Assembly: GCF_039538005.1 (NCBI RefSeq)
Contig: NZ_BAABBO010000005.1
Span: forward strand, 1-64,000
DNA length: 64,000 nt
Direction of reading: 5' to 3'
From: Allohahella marinimesophila
GTDB taxonomy: Bacteria > Pseudomonadota > Gammaproteobacteria > Pseudomonadales > Oleiphilaceae
The notes beneath the pieces are model-generated. The model ran no database searches. It was not told the DNA's origin and was given only the letters and a program-made list of their open reading frames with translations. The position numbers and the translations under genes are program-made. Positions within the stretch are counted from its first letter, which is position 1. Each line of letters opens with the position of its first letter. Positions 16,403 to 25,920 of this stretch are shown piece by piece.

Positions 16403-19400
16403 TCAGTCGTGCCCGCCTTCGAGTGACAGCAATGTAGCATTGCCGCCCACCGCGGTGGTATTGATGGTGCGTACTCGTTCCGTAGTGAAGCGCGGCAGGT
16501 AGTGAGGGCCGCCAGCCTTGGGTCCGGTGCCGGACAGGCCGAGACCACCGAATGGCTGCACACCCACTACGGCGCCAATCTGATTTCGATTGATATAGGT
16601 ATTGCCGACGCGAACGCGGCGCTCGATATCCAGTGCTGCCGACTCATTGCGGGTATGAATGCCAAGGGTGAGACCGAAACCGGAATTGTTGATTGAATCG
16701 ATAACCGATGTCAGCCCTTTTGCAGAATACCTGATGACGTGAAGCACAGGCCCGAAGTGTTCTGCTTGCAGCTGATCAAGGCTGTCGATCTCTACAATAG
16801 TTGGCGCGAGGTAATGGCCCTGAAGCCCTTCGGCGTGGCTGGAGCCAACACCGTGAACGCTGCCTCTCGCCTGCCAGCGGCTGTGCTCGCCAATCGTGCG
16901 GATGTGAGCTTTCAGATTGCCGAGCGCTTCGGCATCGATGACTGGTCCGACGTCCGTACTGAGATAGCGTGGATCATCGACCCGCAGTTCGCGCAGCGCG
17001 CCGCCAAGCACTTCGATCAATTGGTCAGCGATATCCTCCTGCACGAATAACACGCGTAGCGCCGAGCAGCGTTGGCCTGCGCTGGCAAATGCAGACTGCA
17101 GTACATCGCGACAGACCTGTTCAGGCAAAGCGGTACTGTCGACGATCATGGCATTCTGCCCGCCGGTTTCGGCAATGAGAATGCCGATGGCGCCATCACG
17201 GGCAGCCAGGGTCCGGTTGATCGAGTGCGCGGCGCCCGTTGATCCAGTGAAGGCGACCCCTGCGACGCGCTTGTCAGACAGGAGATCCGGGCCGATTTTC
17301 GCACCATCGCCCAATAGGAGTTGAAGCGCCCGCGCAGGGATACCAGCTTCATGCATGAGCGCCACGGCCCTGGCTGCGATGAGCGAAGTCTGCTCCGCCG
17401 GCTTCGCGAGTACGCAGTTGCCGGCCACCAGTGCGGCCACCACCTGGCCGGTAAATATCGCCAGCGGAAAATTCCACGGGCTGATACAGACAAAGGTCCC
17501 TCGACCTACGCTATACAGCTCGTTCGACTCACCAGTTGGCCCAGGTAACAGCTCAGGCTTGCCCATGAGTTTGCGCGCCTGCACAGCATAATAACGACAG
17601 AAATCGACCGCCTCTCTCACCTCATCGATGCCGTCCTGCATGGTCTTGCCAGCTTCACGGCAGCAGAGCGCCATCAGCTCGGCCAGATTGGACTCCATCA
17701 GGTCAGCGAATTTTTCCAGTGCAATGGCCCTTTTTTCCACGGGTGTCGCGGACCAGGTCGGAAAAAACTGCTCTGCCACTTGAAGTGCAGACTGCAGTTC
17801 CTCGGGCGTACTCCATACCACATGGCCAACCACTTCACGCAGATCACGTGGGCTATGCATGGTTTCGGCAGCGCCTCCGGAAGCGCGTTTCTCCGACAGC
17901 GAGGCTGCGCTGACCGGCGAGCTGGCGGCGTGCCACTGATGTGAATCCCACTGACGAAGATCGGCGTGCAGCTGCTTCCAGTGCTTTTCACACCAGAGGT
18001 TGACGCCCTTCGAGTTGCGCCTGTCGCTGAAGAGATCGCCTGGCAAGGGTATACGACTGTTCCGCAAGGTCTTGTAGTTTTTCACCTGCTCTACCGGGTG
18101 GACCGTGAGATCGGACACCGGAGTATTGGCATCAACGAGACGATGCACGAAAGATGAGTTAGCGCCGTTCTCGAGGAGTCGCCTGACCAGGTAGGGTAGA
18201 AGATCCTTGTGAGCGCCAACCGGCGCATAAATTCGGACGGGGACTTTCTGATTGCCTGCAGGCTCCATCACCGCCTTGTACAGCGCATCCCCCATCCCAT
18301 GAAGACGCTGGAATTCGAAACCACGCGCCTTGCCGCTCTTCTTGGCCACCGTTTTGGCCGCAGCCATCACTGCAGCTACGGTATGCGCATTATGGGTAGC
18401 GAACTGAGGAAACAACCCACCACGGGTCGTCTCGCTGAGGAGAAAGTCGGCGCAGACCAGGTAAGAGATATCGGTATTTTCCTTCAGCGTGAAGACCGGG
18501 TATTCCGGTAGGCCCTTTTGCTGGGCCAGCTTGACCTCGGTATCCCAGTAGGCGCCCTTCACCAGGCGGACCGGAATCACATCGCCCTGCTCCTGCGCGA
18601 GCGCGTTGAGCCAGCGGAGTACGGGCAACCCGCGCTTGCTATAAGCCTGAACCACGAGGCCGAGTTTACCCCAGCCCTTGTTGATGGAAGAGCGATAGAG
18701 TTTTTCAAACAGCTTGAGTGAAATTTCGAGACGGTCCATCTCCTCGGCATCGATGTTGATACCGATATTCTGCTCGCGCGCGAGCTCGAGCAGTTTGACG
18801 ACTGTCTGATACAGCTCGGTGAGTACGCGATCTTCCTGAGCCGCTTCATAACGTGGGTGCAGCGCCGACAGTTTGATGGAGATACTGGTTTGACCATGAA
18901 CGTTCATGGCTTCCGCGTAGGCGCTACCTGCAGCCTTGTTGATACTTTCCGCTTCGCCGCTATTTTTTGCGTTATCTCGCCCTGAAGCCTGTATGGCGTT
19001 TATATAGCTCTGCAGATAGCGCTTGGCATCGTGCGCCGTCATCGCGGCTTCACCGAGCATGTCGAAAGAGTAGGTATATCCCTGCTTGCGTGGCTTGCGG
19101 CTATTGTCGAGCGCTTCTTCGATGGTACGACCAAGTACGAACTGCTTGCCCATGATCTTCATGGCCTGGTTCATTGCGCCTCGAATCACGGGTTCGCCGC
19201 TCTTCTTCACCAGACGGCCAAGCACGCCGCTCGGCGAGTCTTCGATATTCGAGTCGAGTTTGACGACCTTGCCGGTCAGCAGCAGGCCCCAGGTCGAGGC
19301 GTTCACCAGCGTGGAGCCACTGTGCCCAACATGCTTCTGCCAGTCGGCGGTGGACAGTCGATCCTTGATAAGCGCATCGGCGGTAGCCTTGTCAGGGATG

Positions 19401-19693
19401 CGCATGAGCGCCTCGGCCAGGCACATGAGCAGAACACCTTCCTGGGTATCGAGGCTATATTCCTGCAGCAGCGCGTCCACCATGTGGATGGACGAATCCT
19501 GGGCGCGAACGTTTTTCACCAGCGATTCGGCAGCTGTCTGAATGCTGGCGAGATGGGCGGATGAAGTGTCCAGAGCGCCTATCAGCTCAGTGACATAGGA
19601 CGGCTCATCGACGTCGTAGTGAGCCACAATGGCCTGCCAGAGCTTATCCAGCGTGTTACCCCTGCTATACCCGTGCTTCGCGAGTTCCGCCAC
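16403..19693 (-). CDS. putA: Bifunctional proline dehydrogenase / glutamate-semialdehyde dehydrogenase PutA
   Basis: A 1096-residue enzyme that oxidises proline to glutamate in two steps. The N-terminal ~130 residues are the helical arm. The FAD-dependent PRODH barrel lies at about 150-470 (A-Y-S-K-R-G-L-P-V-L-R, R-L-V-K-G-A-Y-W-D, then the R-I-Y-A-P-V-G-A-H substrate region). The aldehyde dehydrogenase is at about 560-1070, with A-F-T-G-S-T, E-T-G-G-Q-N and catalytic C876 in G-Q-R-C-S. The ribbon-helix-helix DNA-binding domain of E. coli PutA (1320 residues) is missing, so autoregulation is not expected; the adjacent AraC-family gene probably does that job. GTG start behind AGAGGAGAGG. Confidence 0.95.
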   Translation of the reverse strand: MAELAKHGYSRGNTLDKLWQAIVAHYDVDEPSYVTELIGALDTSSAHLASIQTAAESLVKNVRAQDSSIHMVDALLQEYSLDTQEGVLLMCLAEALMRIPDKATADALIKDRLSTADWQKHVGHSGSTLVNASTWGLLLTGKVVKLDSNIEDSPSGVLGRLVKKSGEPVIRGAMNQAMKIMGKQFVLGRTIEEALDNSRKPRKQGYTYSFDMLGEAAMTAHDAKRYLQSYINAIQASGRDNAKNSGEAESINKAAGSAYAEAMNVHGQTSISIKLSALHPRYEAAQEDRVLTELYQTVVKLLELAREQNIGINIDAEEMDRLEISLKLFEKLYRSSINKGWGKLGLVVQAYSKRGLPVLRWLNALAQEQGDVIPVRLVKGAYWDTEVKLAQQKGLPEYPVFTLKENTDISYLVCADFLLSETTRGGLFPQFATHNAHTVAAVMAAAKTVAKKSGKARGFEFQRLHGMGDALYKAVMEPAGNQKVPVRIYAPVGAHKDLLPYLVRRLLENGANSSFVHRLVDANTPVSDLTVHPVEQVKNYKTLRNSRIPLPGDLFSDRRNSKGVNLWCEKHWKQLHADLRQWDSHQWHAASSPVSAASLSEKRASGGAAETMHSPRDLREVVGHVVWSTPEELQSALQVAEQFFPTWSATPVEKRAIALEKFADLMESNLAELMALCCREAGKTMQDGIDEVREAVDFCRYYAVQARKLMGKPELLPGPTGESNELYSVGRGTFVCISPWNFPLAIFTGQVVAALVAGNCVLAKPAEQTSLIAARAVALMHEAGIPARALQLLLGDGAKIGPDLLSDKRVAGVAFTGSTGAAHSINRTLAARDGAIGILIAETGGQNAMIVDSTALPEQVCRDVLQSAFASAGQRCSALRVLFVQEDIADQLIEVLGGALRELRVDDPRYLSTDVGPVIDAEALGNLKAHIRTIGEHSRWQARGSVHGVGSSHAEGLQGHYLAPTIVEIDSLDQLQAEHFGPVLHVIRYSAKGLTSVIDSINNSGFGLTLGIHTRNESAALDIERRVRVGNTYINRNQIGAVVGVQPFGGLGLSGTGPKAGGPHYLPRFTTERVRTINTTAVGGNATLLSLEGGHD

Positions 19694-19760
19694 CCAGCCT
19701 CTCCTCTTGTTTTTTAAACTACCTATATAAAACTATAGGGCGGATGGCCTTAATTCTTTT

Positions 19761-19818
19761 AAAATCCTGCAGTATGCTGTCAAAATCCCGTCATCTTTAT
19801 GGCCAACTGCAGGATTTT
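19761..19818. promoter_or_regulatory. 13-bp inverted repeat between the AraC regulator gene and putA
   Basis: AAAATCCTGCAGT (19761-19773) and ACTGCAGGATTTT (19806-19818) are perfect reverse complements with 32 bases between them. The core AAAATCC recurs at 19782. The pair lies directly after the regulator stop and about 70-125 bases ahead of the putA start, a fitting place for an operator. A terminator with a long loop is the alternative reading. Confidence 0.55.
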
Positions 19819-19819
19819 G

Positions 19820-20689
19820 CTAGCCGTTTCTGAGGCGACCGGGGGTTGTTCCACGATATTTACGTACACTGCTCGTCAAGGCGCTCTGGCTGGAAAATCC
19901 GCATAACTCGCTGATTTCAATCAGGGAGAGTGAAGTATTGGTGATGAGCTGAATCGCCTTGTCCAAACGCTGATCGATAATGTACTGATGAGGCGTCTGC
20001 TGCATCTGCGCTTTGAAGATGCCGTGAAAACGTCGCTCGCTCAGGCAGAGGCATGCCGCCAGGTCGGCAATCGAAATGGTTTCGTCGAGATGTTCGAAGA
20101 TGTAGTTGTCGATCTTGTACATATCGAGAAGGCCGCGCTCATGCTGGCTTGTCGAGGGAAGCAGACGCTGCGAGAGGCAGCGAATGATGGCACTGCCAAG
20201 ATAATGCCTGAGGGCCCGGTCATGAGGATTGCGCTGTATCTCCTGAATGCTGACCTGCGTGAGCTGGCGCATACCATTGTCCAGCGAGATCAATCGCGGC
20301 CGGTCGAATAGCGTGGCGAGACTGGCGTGATCCGGATGCGCCTGGTCTGTGAACACAGGGGAGTCGGCGTCAATATTGATGACGAGCACATGGTTGCTCG
20401 GCCGGCCGTAGAAGTCGTGATAGGTGTTCGATGGCACCACGCAGGCATGGCTGACATCCAGATGGGCTGCAAGGCCCAACATGTCGATTTCTGCTGTTCC
20501 GGTAAGGCCCATGACCAGCTGATGATAGGGGTGGGAATGCCGGTTCACATGCTGAGGCAGTCGTACCACTTCAGCGACCAGCATGCCGCCAGTCGCCGCC
20601 GCAGACACCTCAGCCTTGTGGGCAGCCGCCCTTCCCCTGGCTGAAACTGGTGCTATAAGCTGGCGCAGATTCTGGTCTGTGACGCCCAT
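19820..20689 (-). CDS. AraC-family transcriptional regulator, probable put regulator
   Basis: A 289-residue protein. The N-terminal half is a cupin-like sensing domain with an H-x-H-x-Y-H metal or ligand motif (H-S-H-P-Y-H, about residue 56). The C-terminal ~100 residues are two helix-turn-helix units: I-A-D-L-A-A-C-L-C-L-S-E-R-R-F-H, then I-S-E-L-C-G-F-S-S-Q-S-A-L with the usual R-K-Y-R-G-T-T-P-G-R end. Placed directly upstream of and co-directional with putA-putP, it is a likely proline-responsive activator, as AraC-type put regulators are known in other gammaproteobacteria. The effector is inferred from context only. Confidence 0.88.
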   Translation of the reverse strand: MGVTDQNLRQLIAPVSARGRAAAHKAEVSAAATGGMLVAEVVRLPQHVNRHSHPYHQLVMGLTGTAEIDMLGLAAHLDVSHACVVPSNTYHDFYGRPSNHVLVINIDADSPVFTDQAHPDHASLATLFDRPRLISLDNGMRQLTQVSIQEIQRNPHDRALRHYLGSAIIRCLSQRLLPSTSQHERGLLDMYKIDNYIFEHLDETISIADLAACLCLSERRFHGIFKAQMQQTPHQYIIDQRLDKAIQLITNTSLSLIEISELCGFSSQSALTSSVRKYRGTTPGRLRNG

Positions 20690-20736
20690 GATCGTCTACT
20701 CCGTTTACGAGTAGCTTACATCAGCGCTGACAGTAT

Positions 20737-21981
20737 CTACAGCTGATCGAACAACGACAGACCAGTTACTCTGGAAAAAGTCTGCTGCGCAGCCTGCAGC
20801 ACGAAGCTCTGAAAGGATAAATCACTGATCGCCTTGGCGTAGTCGAGATCCTCTACCTTGGAGCGCAGTTCGGTGAGGATGATTTCGTTATCCTCAAGCA
20901 CTGCTCTGGTATCTTCGACGGTGTTGAGTCGCGCACCGACCTCGGTGCGCACCTCAAGCATCGCTGTTTCAGCATTGTCGAGATTGGCGATGGTAGTGTC
21001 GAGCATGGCAGAGAACGTTTCCCTGCCCTCAGGGGTATCGCTCACGTTCTCCAGGCCGTCGATGAAACGTTCGAGCGTATCGAAGACCGGCTGCTTGTCC
21101 GATGTGCGCACGAAAAAGGCATCGCCCACTGCTGGCGCACCCTGTATCTCCACCTGTACACCGCTCGCTTCAATACTGATCGCTGCGCCAGGCGTATAAG
21201 GTTGAGCCGTCACTATGGGCCGGTCATCGCTCACGGTGTACACCGAATAATTCGGACCGGGTGGCGCCACGCTGTTGACATCGTTGAACACGATTTTCAT
21301 GTCTTCAGGGGCGAAAGCGTCCAGTTTGGCCTGATCAGTCACCTGACCGATCGTGATAAAGGCCGGTGGACTGGAAGTATTGCCCTTGCTGCCTTCGGTA
21401 CAGATGGTGTTGCCGGCGCTGTCGACGTCCATGAACACCGACTTGCCGTTGTCGGTGCCGGCAATGGTCACGCTCGATGAAATCTGGATGAAACGGCGGC
21501 CTTCGTCAGAGGTATATTCGACGCTGCCTGAGGGCGTCTGCTCGAAAGGCGCCTGCTTGTTCTGAAAACCCCCGAAGAGATATTCGCCCCGGCCATCGGT
21601 ACTGTTGGCCAGCCCTTTGAGCTGGTCGAGCCGGCTACGCAGCTCCTGCGCAATAGAATTGCGGTCGGCGGCGCTCAGGATGCCATCGCCGGACTGAATC
21701 GCCAGTTCGCGGACACGCTGATAAATTTCGGTCACGCCTTCGAGCACACCATCTTCAAGCTCGAGACGGCTCTGCGCCAGATCGACGTTCTTCTGGAACT
21801 GGCTGTTCTGCTCGAGTTCCTGATTGAGCCTGAGTACTCGCGAAGCACCAACCGGATCATCTGCTGGCGACAGAATTTTCTTGCCAGAGCTGATCTGCTG
21901 CTGCGTTCGCGTGACCTCCTGCTGCGCATTGCCGAGGTTAGCGATACCGTTGCTGTACAACATTTGCGTGGAAATTCGCAT
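20737..21981 (-). CDS. flgL: Flagellar hook-filament junction protein FlgL (HAP3)
   Basis: A 414-residue protein with flagellin-like ends: the N-terminal helix has M-R-I-S-T-Q-M-L-Y and Q-Q-I-S-S-G-K-K-I-L-S-P-A-D-D-P; the C-terminal helix has D-Y-A-K-A-I-S-D-L and A-A-Q-Q-T-F-S-R-V. It joins hook and filament with FlgK. The central region is about 100 residues longer than in E. coli FlgL (317), an enlargement shared by other axial proteins here. It is the last gene of the flg series, 23 bases after flgK. Confidence 0.92.
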   Translation of the reverse strand: MRISTQMLYSNGIANLGNAQQEVTRTQQQISSGKKILSPADDPVGASRVLRLNQELEQNSQFQKNVDLAQSRLELEDGVLEGVTEIYQRVRELAIQSGDGILSAADRNSIAQELRSRLDQLKGLANSTDGRGEYLFGGFQNKQAPFEQTPSGSVEYTSDEGRRFIQISSSVTIAGTDNGKSVFMDVDSAGNTICTEGSKGNTSSPPAFITIGQVTDQAKLDAFAPEDMKIVFNDVNSVAPPGPNYSVYTVSDDRPIVTAQPYTPGAAISIEASGVQVEIQGAPAVGDAFFVRTSDKQPVFDTLERFIDGLENVSDTPEGRETFSAMLDTTIANLDNAETAMLEVRTEVGARLNTVEDTRAVLEDNEIILTELRSKVEDLDYAKAISDLSFQSFVLQAAQQTFSRVTGLSLFDQL

Positions 21982-22004
21982 GTAAACCTCTTGTCAAAAT
22001 CCTG

Positions 22005-24728
22005 TTATCGAACTGCGCCGAGCAGTGTGTCGAACAATTCGCGCGCGACAGAGACGATCTGGGCGTTCGCATTATAGGCCTGCTGAAACTGAATCAGTTT
22101 TGCGGCTTCCTCATCCAGGTTGACCCCGGCTACCGCATCGAGCCGACCTTCGGACTGTGTCAGCAAGGAGCTGGCCGCTTCCGCATCCGCTCGTGCCTCG
22201 TTAGTCTGGGCACCGATACTGGACACGAATGAGGCGTAGGCTCCATTGAAACTGTCCTTGCCAGGCCCGACAAATCCGCCTGCCTCGAGGCCAAGCAGCG
22301 CAAGCGCATTGCGATTGTCGCCGAAGCCATCACTATTATAGGCGATAGTGAATGCATCGCCCTTTGCCGGAGTTCCGGATATCGACGTCATGAAGCCGCG
22401 AAAGGCGGTCTCGGTAGCCGGTGTCGGTGTAAAAATGGCATTGTTGCTGCCGCGCAGCCGCAGGCCGTCCTCCAGCACCACATCCAGCTGCCCACCAACT
22501 ACCGCTTCTTCGTTGTTGTTCAGGGTCTGTGGCACGGCGGTGCCTGCGCTGGTCAACTGAACCGAATCGCCATCCGCCGCAGCGCCGGTCAACCCGACCT
22601 GAATATTGCGGCCATCGGTCGAACGCAGGGATAAGGAAGTGCCATCTGAAAGCGCCACAATTCCGAGCGACTTCATGCCCTCATCCGCATTGATGGCATC
22701 GGCAATGGCTGCAGGACTGTCCGCCACCGGATCAGCAAAGCTGGCCTCGAAGCTGTATGGCGGTTGACCATTGGTGCCGGCTATCGTGACCCTGAGTGCT
22801 GCCGAGCCCGGGGTACCGCCATCATTAAAATTCGACAACTGCAGATCGGTAAAGGCTGAGGCCTTGATGCCCGGTGTGCCATTGAGTGCAGCCGCGATAT
22901 TCCCAGCCGTCGAATTTGCGGGCACGTTGACTGTCGGGAACGTCGTAATTGCACCAGTTTCCGGATTGCGGCCTTCTATGGAAATCGTCTGCGCGCCGTA
23001 GCCATTGTTCAGCAGCGCTGGCGGCGTAGTCAGCGAGAGTGCCTGCGGTGGCTGAATAACGCCAATACTGGTGCCATCTGCAGCCACCTGCACCGCAAAT
23101 GGATCAGATGAAAACAGCTCGTTGCGAATGCCCGGCACATAGCGCTGGTTTGACAGCGGTGGACTCAGCGGCTGCGGATTGGCCGGGTCGGAATTGTCGA
23201 GCACTTCGTAGGTAGTTTCGTTGAGAAAACGCACCACCAGCGGTGGCGTCAACTCGGCAGGGCTGGCGAAACCTGGTAGCAGCTCGTTGGTGTTCAAGCT
23301 CCGATTGCCGACCATACTGCCCTGGCTGATGGTCGCAGAACCGGTGTTGCTCTTCTGACTCTCGGTTCTTATTGGTGCGGCCAGCGCAAGATCCTCAACC
23401 CGGTCCACGACCAGACCAAGCCCGCTAATCCCGCTGCGGGTTGGCTGTATGAGAAATCGGTCACCTGGCTGAAAGCTGCCGGATTCAAACTGAATGGCCA
23501 TGCCATCCAGCTCGAGTTTGGCCGGATAAAGGCCGCCCAGACTCGTCCGGGTAATCGTCGCGCCGGTAGTAGCATCCTTGACCACCAGGTCGTCGCGGCC
23601 AGGCCCGGTGAATTCGATGGCATAATCGCGGGTCTTCAGCGCGGTGGTGTCTTCGATGCGAACTGATACGATTCGATCATTCGGCTGCGCATTCGCCGCG
23701 TTGCCGACAACCCTTGCCAGCATGGCTTCTTCGGAATTGACATCATTGAAGTACAGGCCGCCGAACTGGTTCTCAAGCGTCATACCCTGCTGATGCTGAT
23801 CGTTCACGCGATCTGCTATCGAGATGGCCAAGCGGCCGAGATTATTCTGCGCCGGTTCAAGCACCGCTTCCCTGAAGCGGATCAGACCACCCAGCTCGCC
23901 ACCAGTAATCTCACGGGTAATCTGTACGAAGCGACCCTCCTTACCAATGGCAATTTCGAGCGAATTGGGATCATCTTCGTTCTTACGCGCAACGATGCTG
24001 CTCGAACTCGAGCCCATGACGAGCGCCTGGCCCTTGCCGATGAACACATTGAGCTGGCCATCGTCCTGGGGAATGACGTTGATCGACACCTTGGTCGCCA
24101 GTTCCTTGATCAGCATATCGCGCTTGTCGAGCAGATCATTCGGCTGGCTGCCGGAAGCCGCGCCTTTGGCTGAGACGATGGATCTGTTCGTTTCAGCAAT
24201 GGCTGCAGCGAGACCGTTGACGTCCTCGACCTGGCTGCGAATACTGGTTTCGACAGAACTGGACTGTGCTGTCAGCCGATCATTGATCAGGCGAAAGCGG
24301 TCGACCAGACGGTTCGACTGCGATAGCAGTTCCTGTCGGGCAGGCACCGATGATGGATCTTCTGCGGCTATTTGCAGCGCACCGAAAAAATCTGACAGCG
24401 CCGGTGAAATGCCGGTGCGTGGATCAGCCAGCAGGTTGTTGATCTGCTCAAGATTCTCCGCAACGATGCCAATTTCCGCGGACACCGAAGTATCGCTTCG
24501 AACCTGAGTCTGCAGATACGAATCTGTCAGACGCTGGATATCCGTAATCTGCGCGCCACTGCCCAGGTAACCTGCACCCGTAAACTGGCCACCGAGCTGA
24601 TCGAACTCTGCGCGCTGACGCGTGTAGCCCTCGGTATTGGCATTGGCAACGTTGTTACCGGTTACCCTGAGCGCGGTTTGATGCGCCAGTACACCACTCA
24701 GTCCAATATTCAGCAATGAGCCGGCCAT
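22005..24728 (-). CDS. flgK: Flagellar hook-associated protein FlgK (HAP1), enlarged
   Basis: A 907-residue protein against about 550 in E. coli. The N-terminus (L-L-N-I-G-L-S-G, then V-T-G-N-N-V-A-N-A-N-T-E-G-Y) and C-terminus (L-I-Q-F-Q-Q-A-Y-N-A-N-A-Q) are canonical. The extra ~350 residues (about 440-820) are beta-rich and contain a L-R-S-T-D-G-R-N-I-Q motif like the flagellin IN repeat also seen in the flagellins. FlgK forms the first junction zone on the hook. Its start overlaps the flgJ stop (TGATG). Confidence 0.93.
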   Translation of the reverse strand: MAGSLLNIGLSGVLAHQTALRVTGNNVANANTEGYTRQRAEFDQLGGQFTGAGYLGSGAQITDIQRLTDSYLQTQVRSDTSVSAEIGIVAENLEQINNLLADPRTGISPALSDFFGALQIAAEDPSSVPARQELLSQSNRLVDRFRLINDRLTAQSSSVETSIRSQVEDVNGLAAAIAETNRSIVSAKGAASGSQPNDLLDKRDMLIKELATKVSINVIPQDDGQLNVFIGKGQALVMGSSSSSIVARKNEDDPNSLEIAIGKEGRFVQITREITGGELGGLIRFREAVLEPAQNNLGRLAISIADRVNDQHQQGMTLENQFGGLYFNDVNSEEAMLARVVGNAANAQPNDRIVSVRIEDTTALKTRDYAIEFTGPGRDDLVVKDATTGATITRTSLGGLYPAKLELDGMAIQFESGSFQPGDRFLIQPTRSGISGLGLVVDRVEDLALAAPIRTESQKSNTGSATISQGSMVGNRSLNTNELLPGFASPAELTPPLVVRFLNETTYEVLDNSDPANPQPLSPPLSNQRYVPGIRNELFSSDPFAVQVAADGTSIGVIQPPQALSLTTPPALLNNGYGAQTISIEGRNPETGAITTFPTVNVPANSTAGNIAAALNGTPGIKASAFTDLQLSNFNDGGTPGSAALRVTIAGTNGQPPYSFEASFADPVADSPAAIADAINADEGMKSLGIVALSDGTSLSLRSTDGRNIQVGLTGAAADGDSVQLTSAGTAVPQTLNNNEEAVVGGQLDVVLEDGLRLRGSNNAIFTPTPATETAFRGFMTSISGTPAKGDAFTIAYNSDGFGDNRNALALLGLEAGGFVGPGKDSFNGAYASFVSSIGAQTNEARADAEAASSLLTQSEGRLDAVAGVNLDEEAAKLIQFQQAYNANAQIVSVARELFDTLLGAVR

Positions 24729-25900
24729 CAGATATCTCCCTCGGCATCAGTCGATGCGCGCTGCGGGTTGAGCTGCTGCACGTCGGTCTGCGGGGAAGAA
24801 GCAGACTTGAGATAGGCGCTTTGAACAATTCGTTGAATCTTGCTCGCGTACTCTGGGTCGGTTGCGTAGCCAGCCTGCTGCAAGGCATTGGAAAAGCCAA
24901 CATGGTCACTGGCGACAGCGACGGCTTCAGCGTACCGGGGCTTGGAGCCAAGGAACTTGAGGTAGTCCTGGAAACTGTCGGCGTAAGAGTCGTAAGCTCT
25001 GAACTCGGCTCGCTCCTTCATGGCGACGCCACCCCGGAATTCCGTAGTCAGGATCTCTGCCTTGTCGCCAGTCCAGTCACTGCCGGCCTTGATGCCGAAC
25101 AGGTTATAACTTGGGGCACCGTCGGTTCCGGTGATCATGTGCTTGCCCCAGCCCGTTTCCAGCGCAGCCTGCGCCAGCAAAACCTTGGGATCGGCTCCCA
25201 GTTCTTCAGCCACCTGACGGGCATGTGGCAACAAGGTTTCGACAAACTCGGCTGGTGTTTCGAAACGAACCGGGTCGGCTGTGTGAGATGAGGCGGCCAC
25301 AGTGACTGGCGAGGCAGCTTGCGCGGCAACGCTGTCTGCTTTTGCCGGGCTCATGCGATCGGCGTCGACCACCAAAGCGTCGACTTCATCCAGCACCTGC
25401 TGCTCTGCTTCTCGAAGCTGAATGGCTGGTACGTTACGTGCGGTCTCCGCCAGGCTTCTCCAATTGCCAGAGGAAGCAGTGTCGGTGTCGGTATCTTTCG
25501 GATTACCACTGGCATCGAGTCCATAACGCCCACCCAACTGTCTGACCAGCATATCTGCCAGGCCAGAGCCCTTGCCAGAGGACATGTTCAGCGTCATCTG
25601 CTGATCGAGCATGTCTTCATACATGTCAGTAGCCGACGAGTTGAACGGATTGTCCTTTGCGAATACCTCGTTAGCGGCACGCATGCTCTTCATGACTTCA
25701 CCCATCATGATGGCTTCGAACTGACGGGCAACGGTCTTCAGTGCTTCTGCCTTGTCGGCGCCCTTTGCTTTTAGCCCCTGGAGGGCGCTGAGATCGTTAT
25801 AGTTCTGGGCATCTGCAGCATATTTTTTAGTCATGGCTGCAGACGACCCTGCTGGGTTCAACAGTGACGCGCTGCCGAAAGTGCCTGTGCTGTTTGCCAT
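24728..25900 (-). CDS. flgJ: Flagellar rod cap and peptidoglycan hydrolase FlgJ
   Basis: A 390-residue, two-domain form. Residues ~45-130 are the rod-binding domain (A-R-Q-F-E-A-I-M-M-G-E-V-M-K-S-M-R), which caps the growing rod. About 225-375 is a glucosaminidase-family domain with the A-Q-A-A-L-E-T-G-W-G-K catalytic stretch and Y-N-L-F-G-I-K, which opens the peptidoglycan. The linker is Ala/Asp-rich. It lies between flgI and flgK. Confidence 0.93.
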   Translation of the reverse strand: MANSTGTFGSASLLNPAGSSAAMTKKYAADAQNYNDLSALQGLKAKGADKAEALKTVARQFEAIMMGEVMKSMRAANEVFAKDNPFNSSATDMYEDMLDQQMTLNMSSGKGSGLADMLVRQLGGRYGLDASGNPKDTDTDTASSGNWRSLAETARNVPAIQLREAEQQVLDEVDALVVDADRMSPAKADSVAAQAASPVTVAASSHTADPVRFETPAEFVETLLPHARQVAEELGADPKVLLAQAALETGWGKHMITGTDGAPSYNLFGIKAGSDWTGDKAEILTTEFRGGVAMKERAEFRAYDSYADSFQDYLKFLGSKPRYAEAVAVASDHVGFSNALQQAGYATDPEYASKIQRIVQSAYLKSASSPQTDVQQLNPQRASTDAEGDI

Positions 25901-25920
25901 GACGGTGCCTCTGCCCCAGC

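Noticed and set aside
20696..20714. CTACTC/GAGTAG hairpin between flgL and the AraC gene as a terminator
   Set aside because: Six-base stem with no T-run in either direction.
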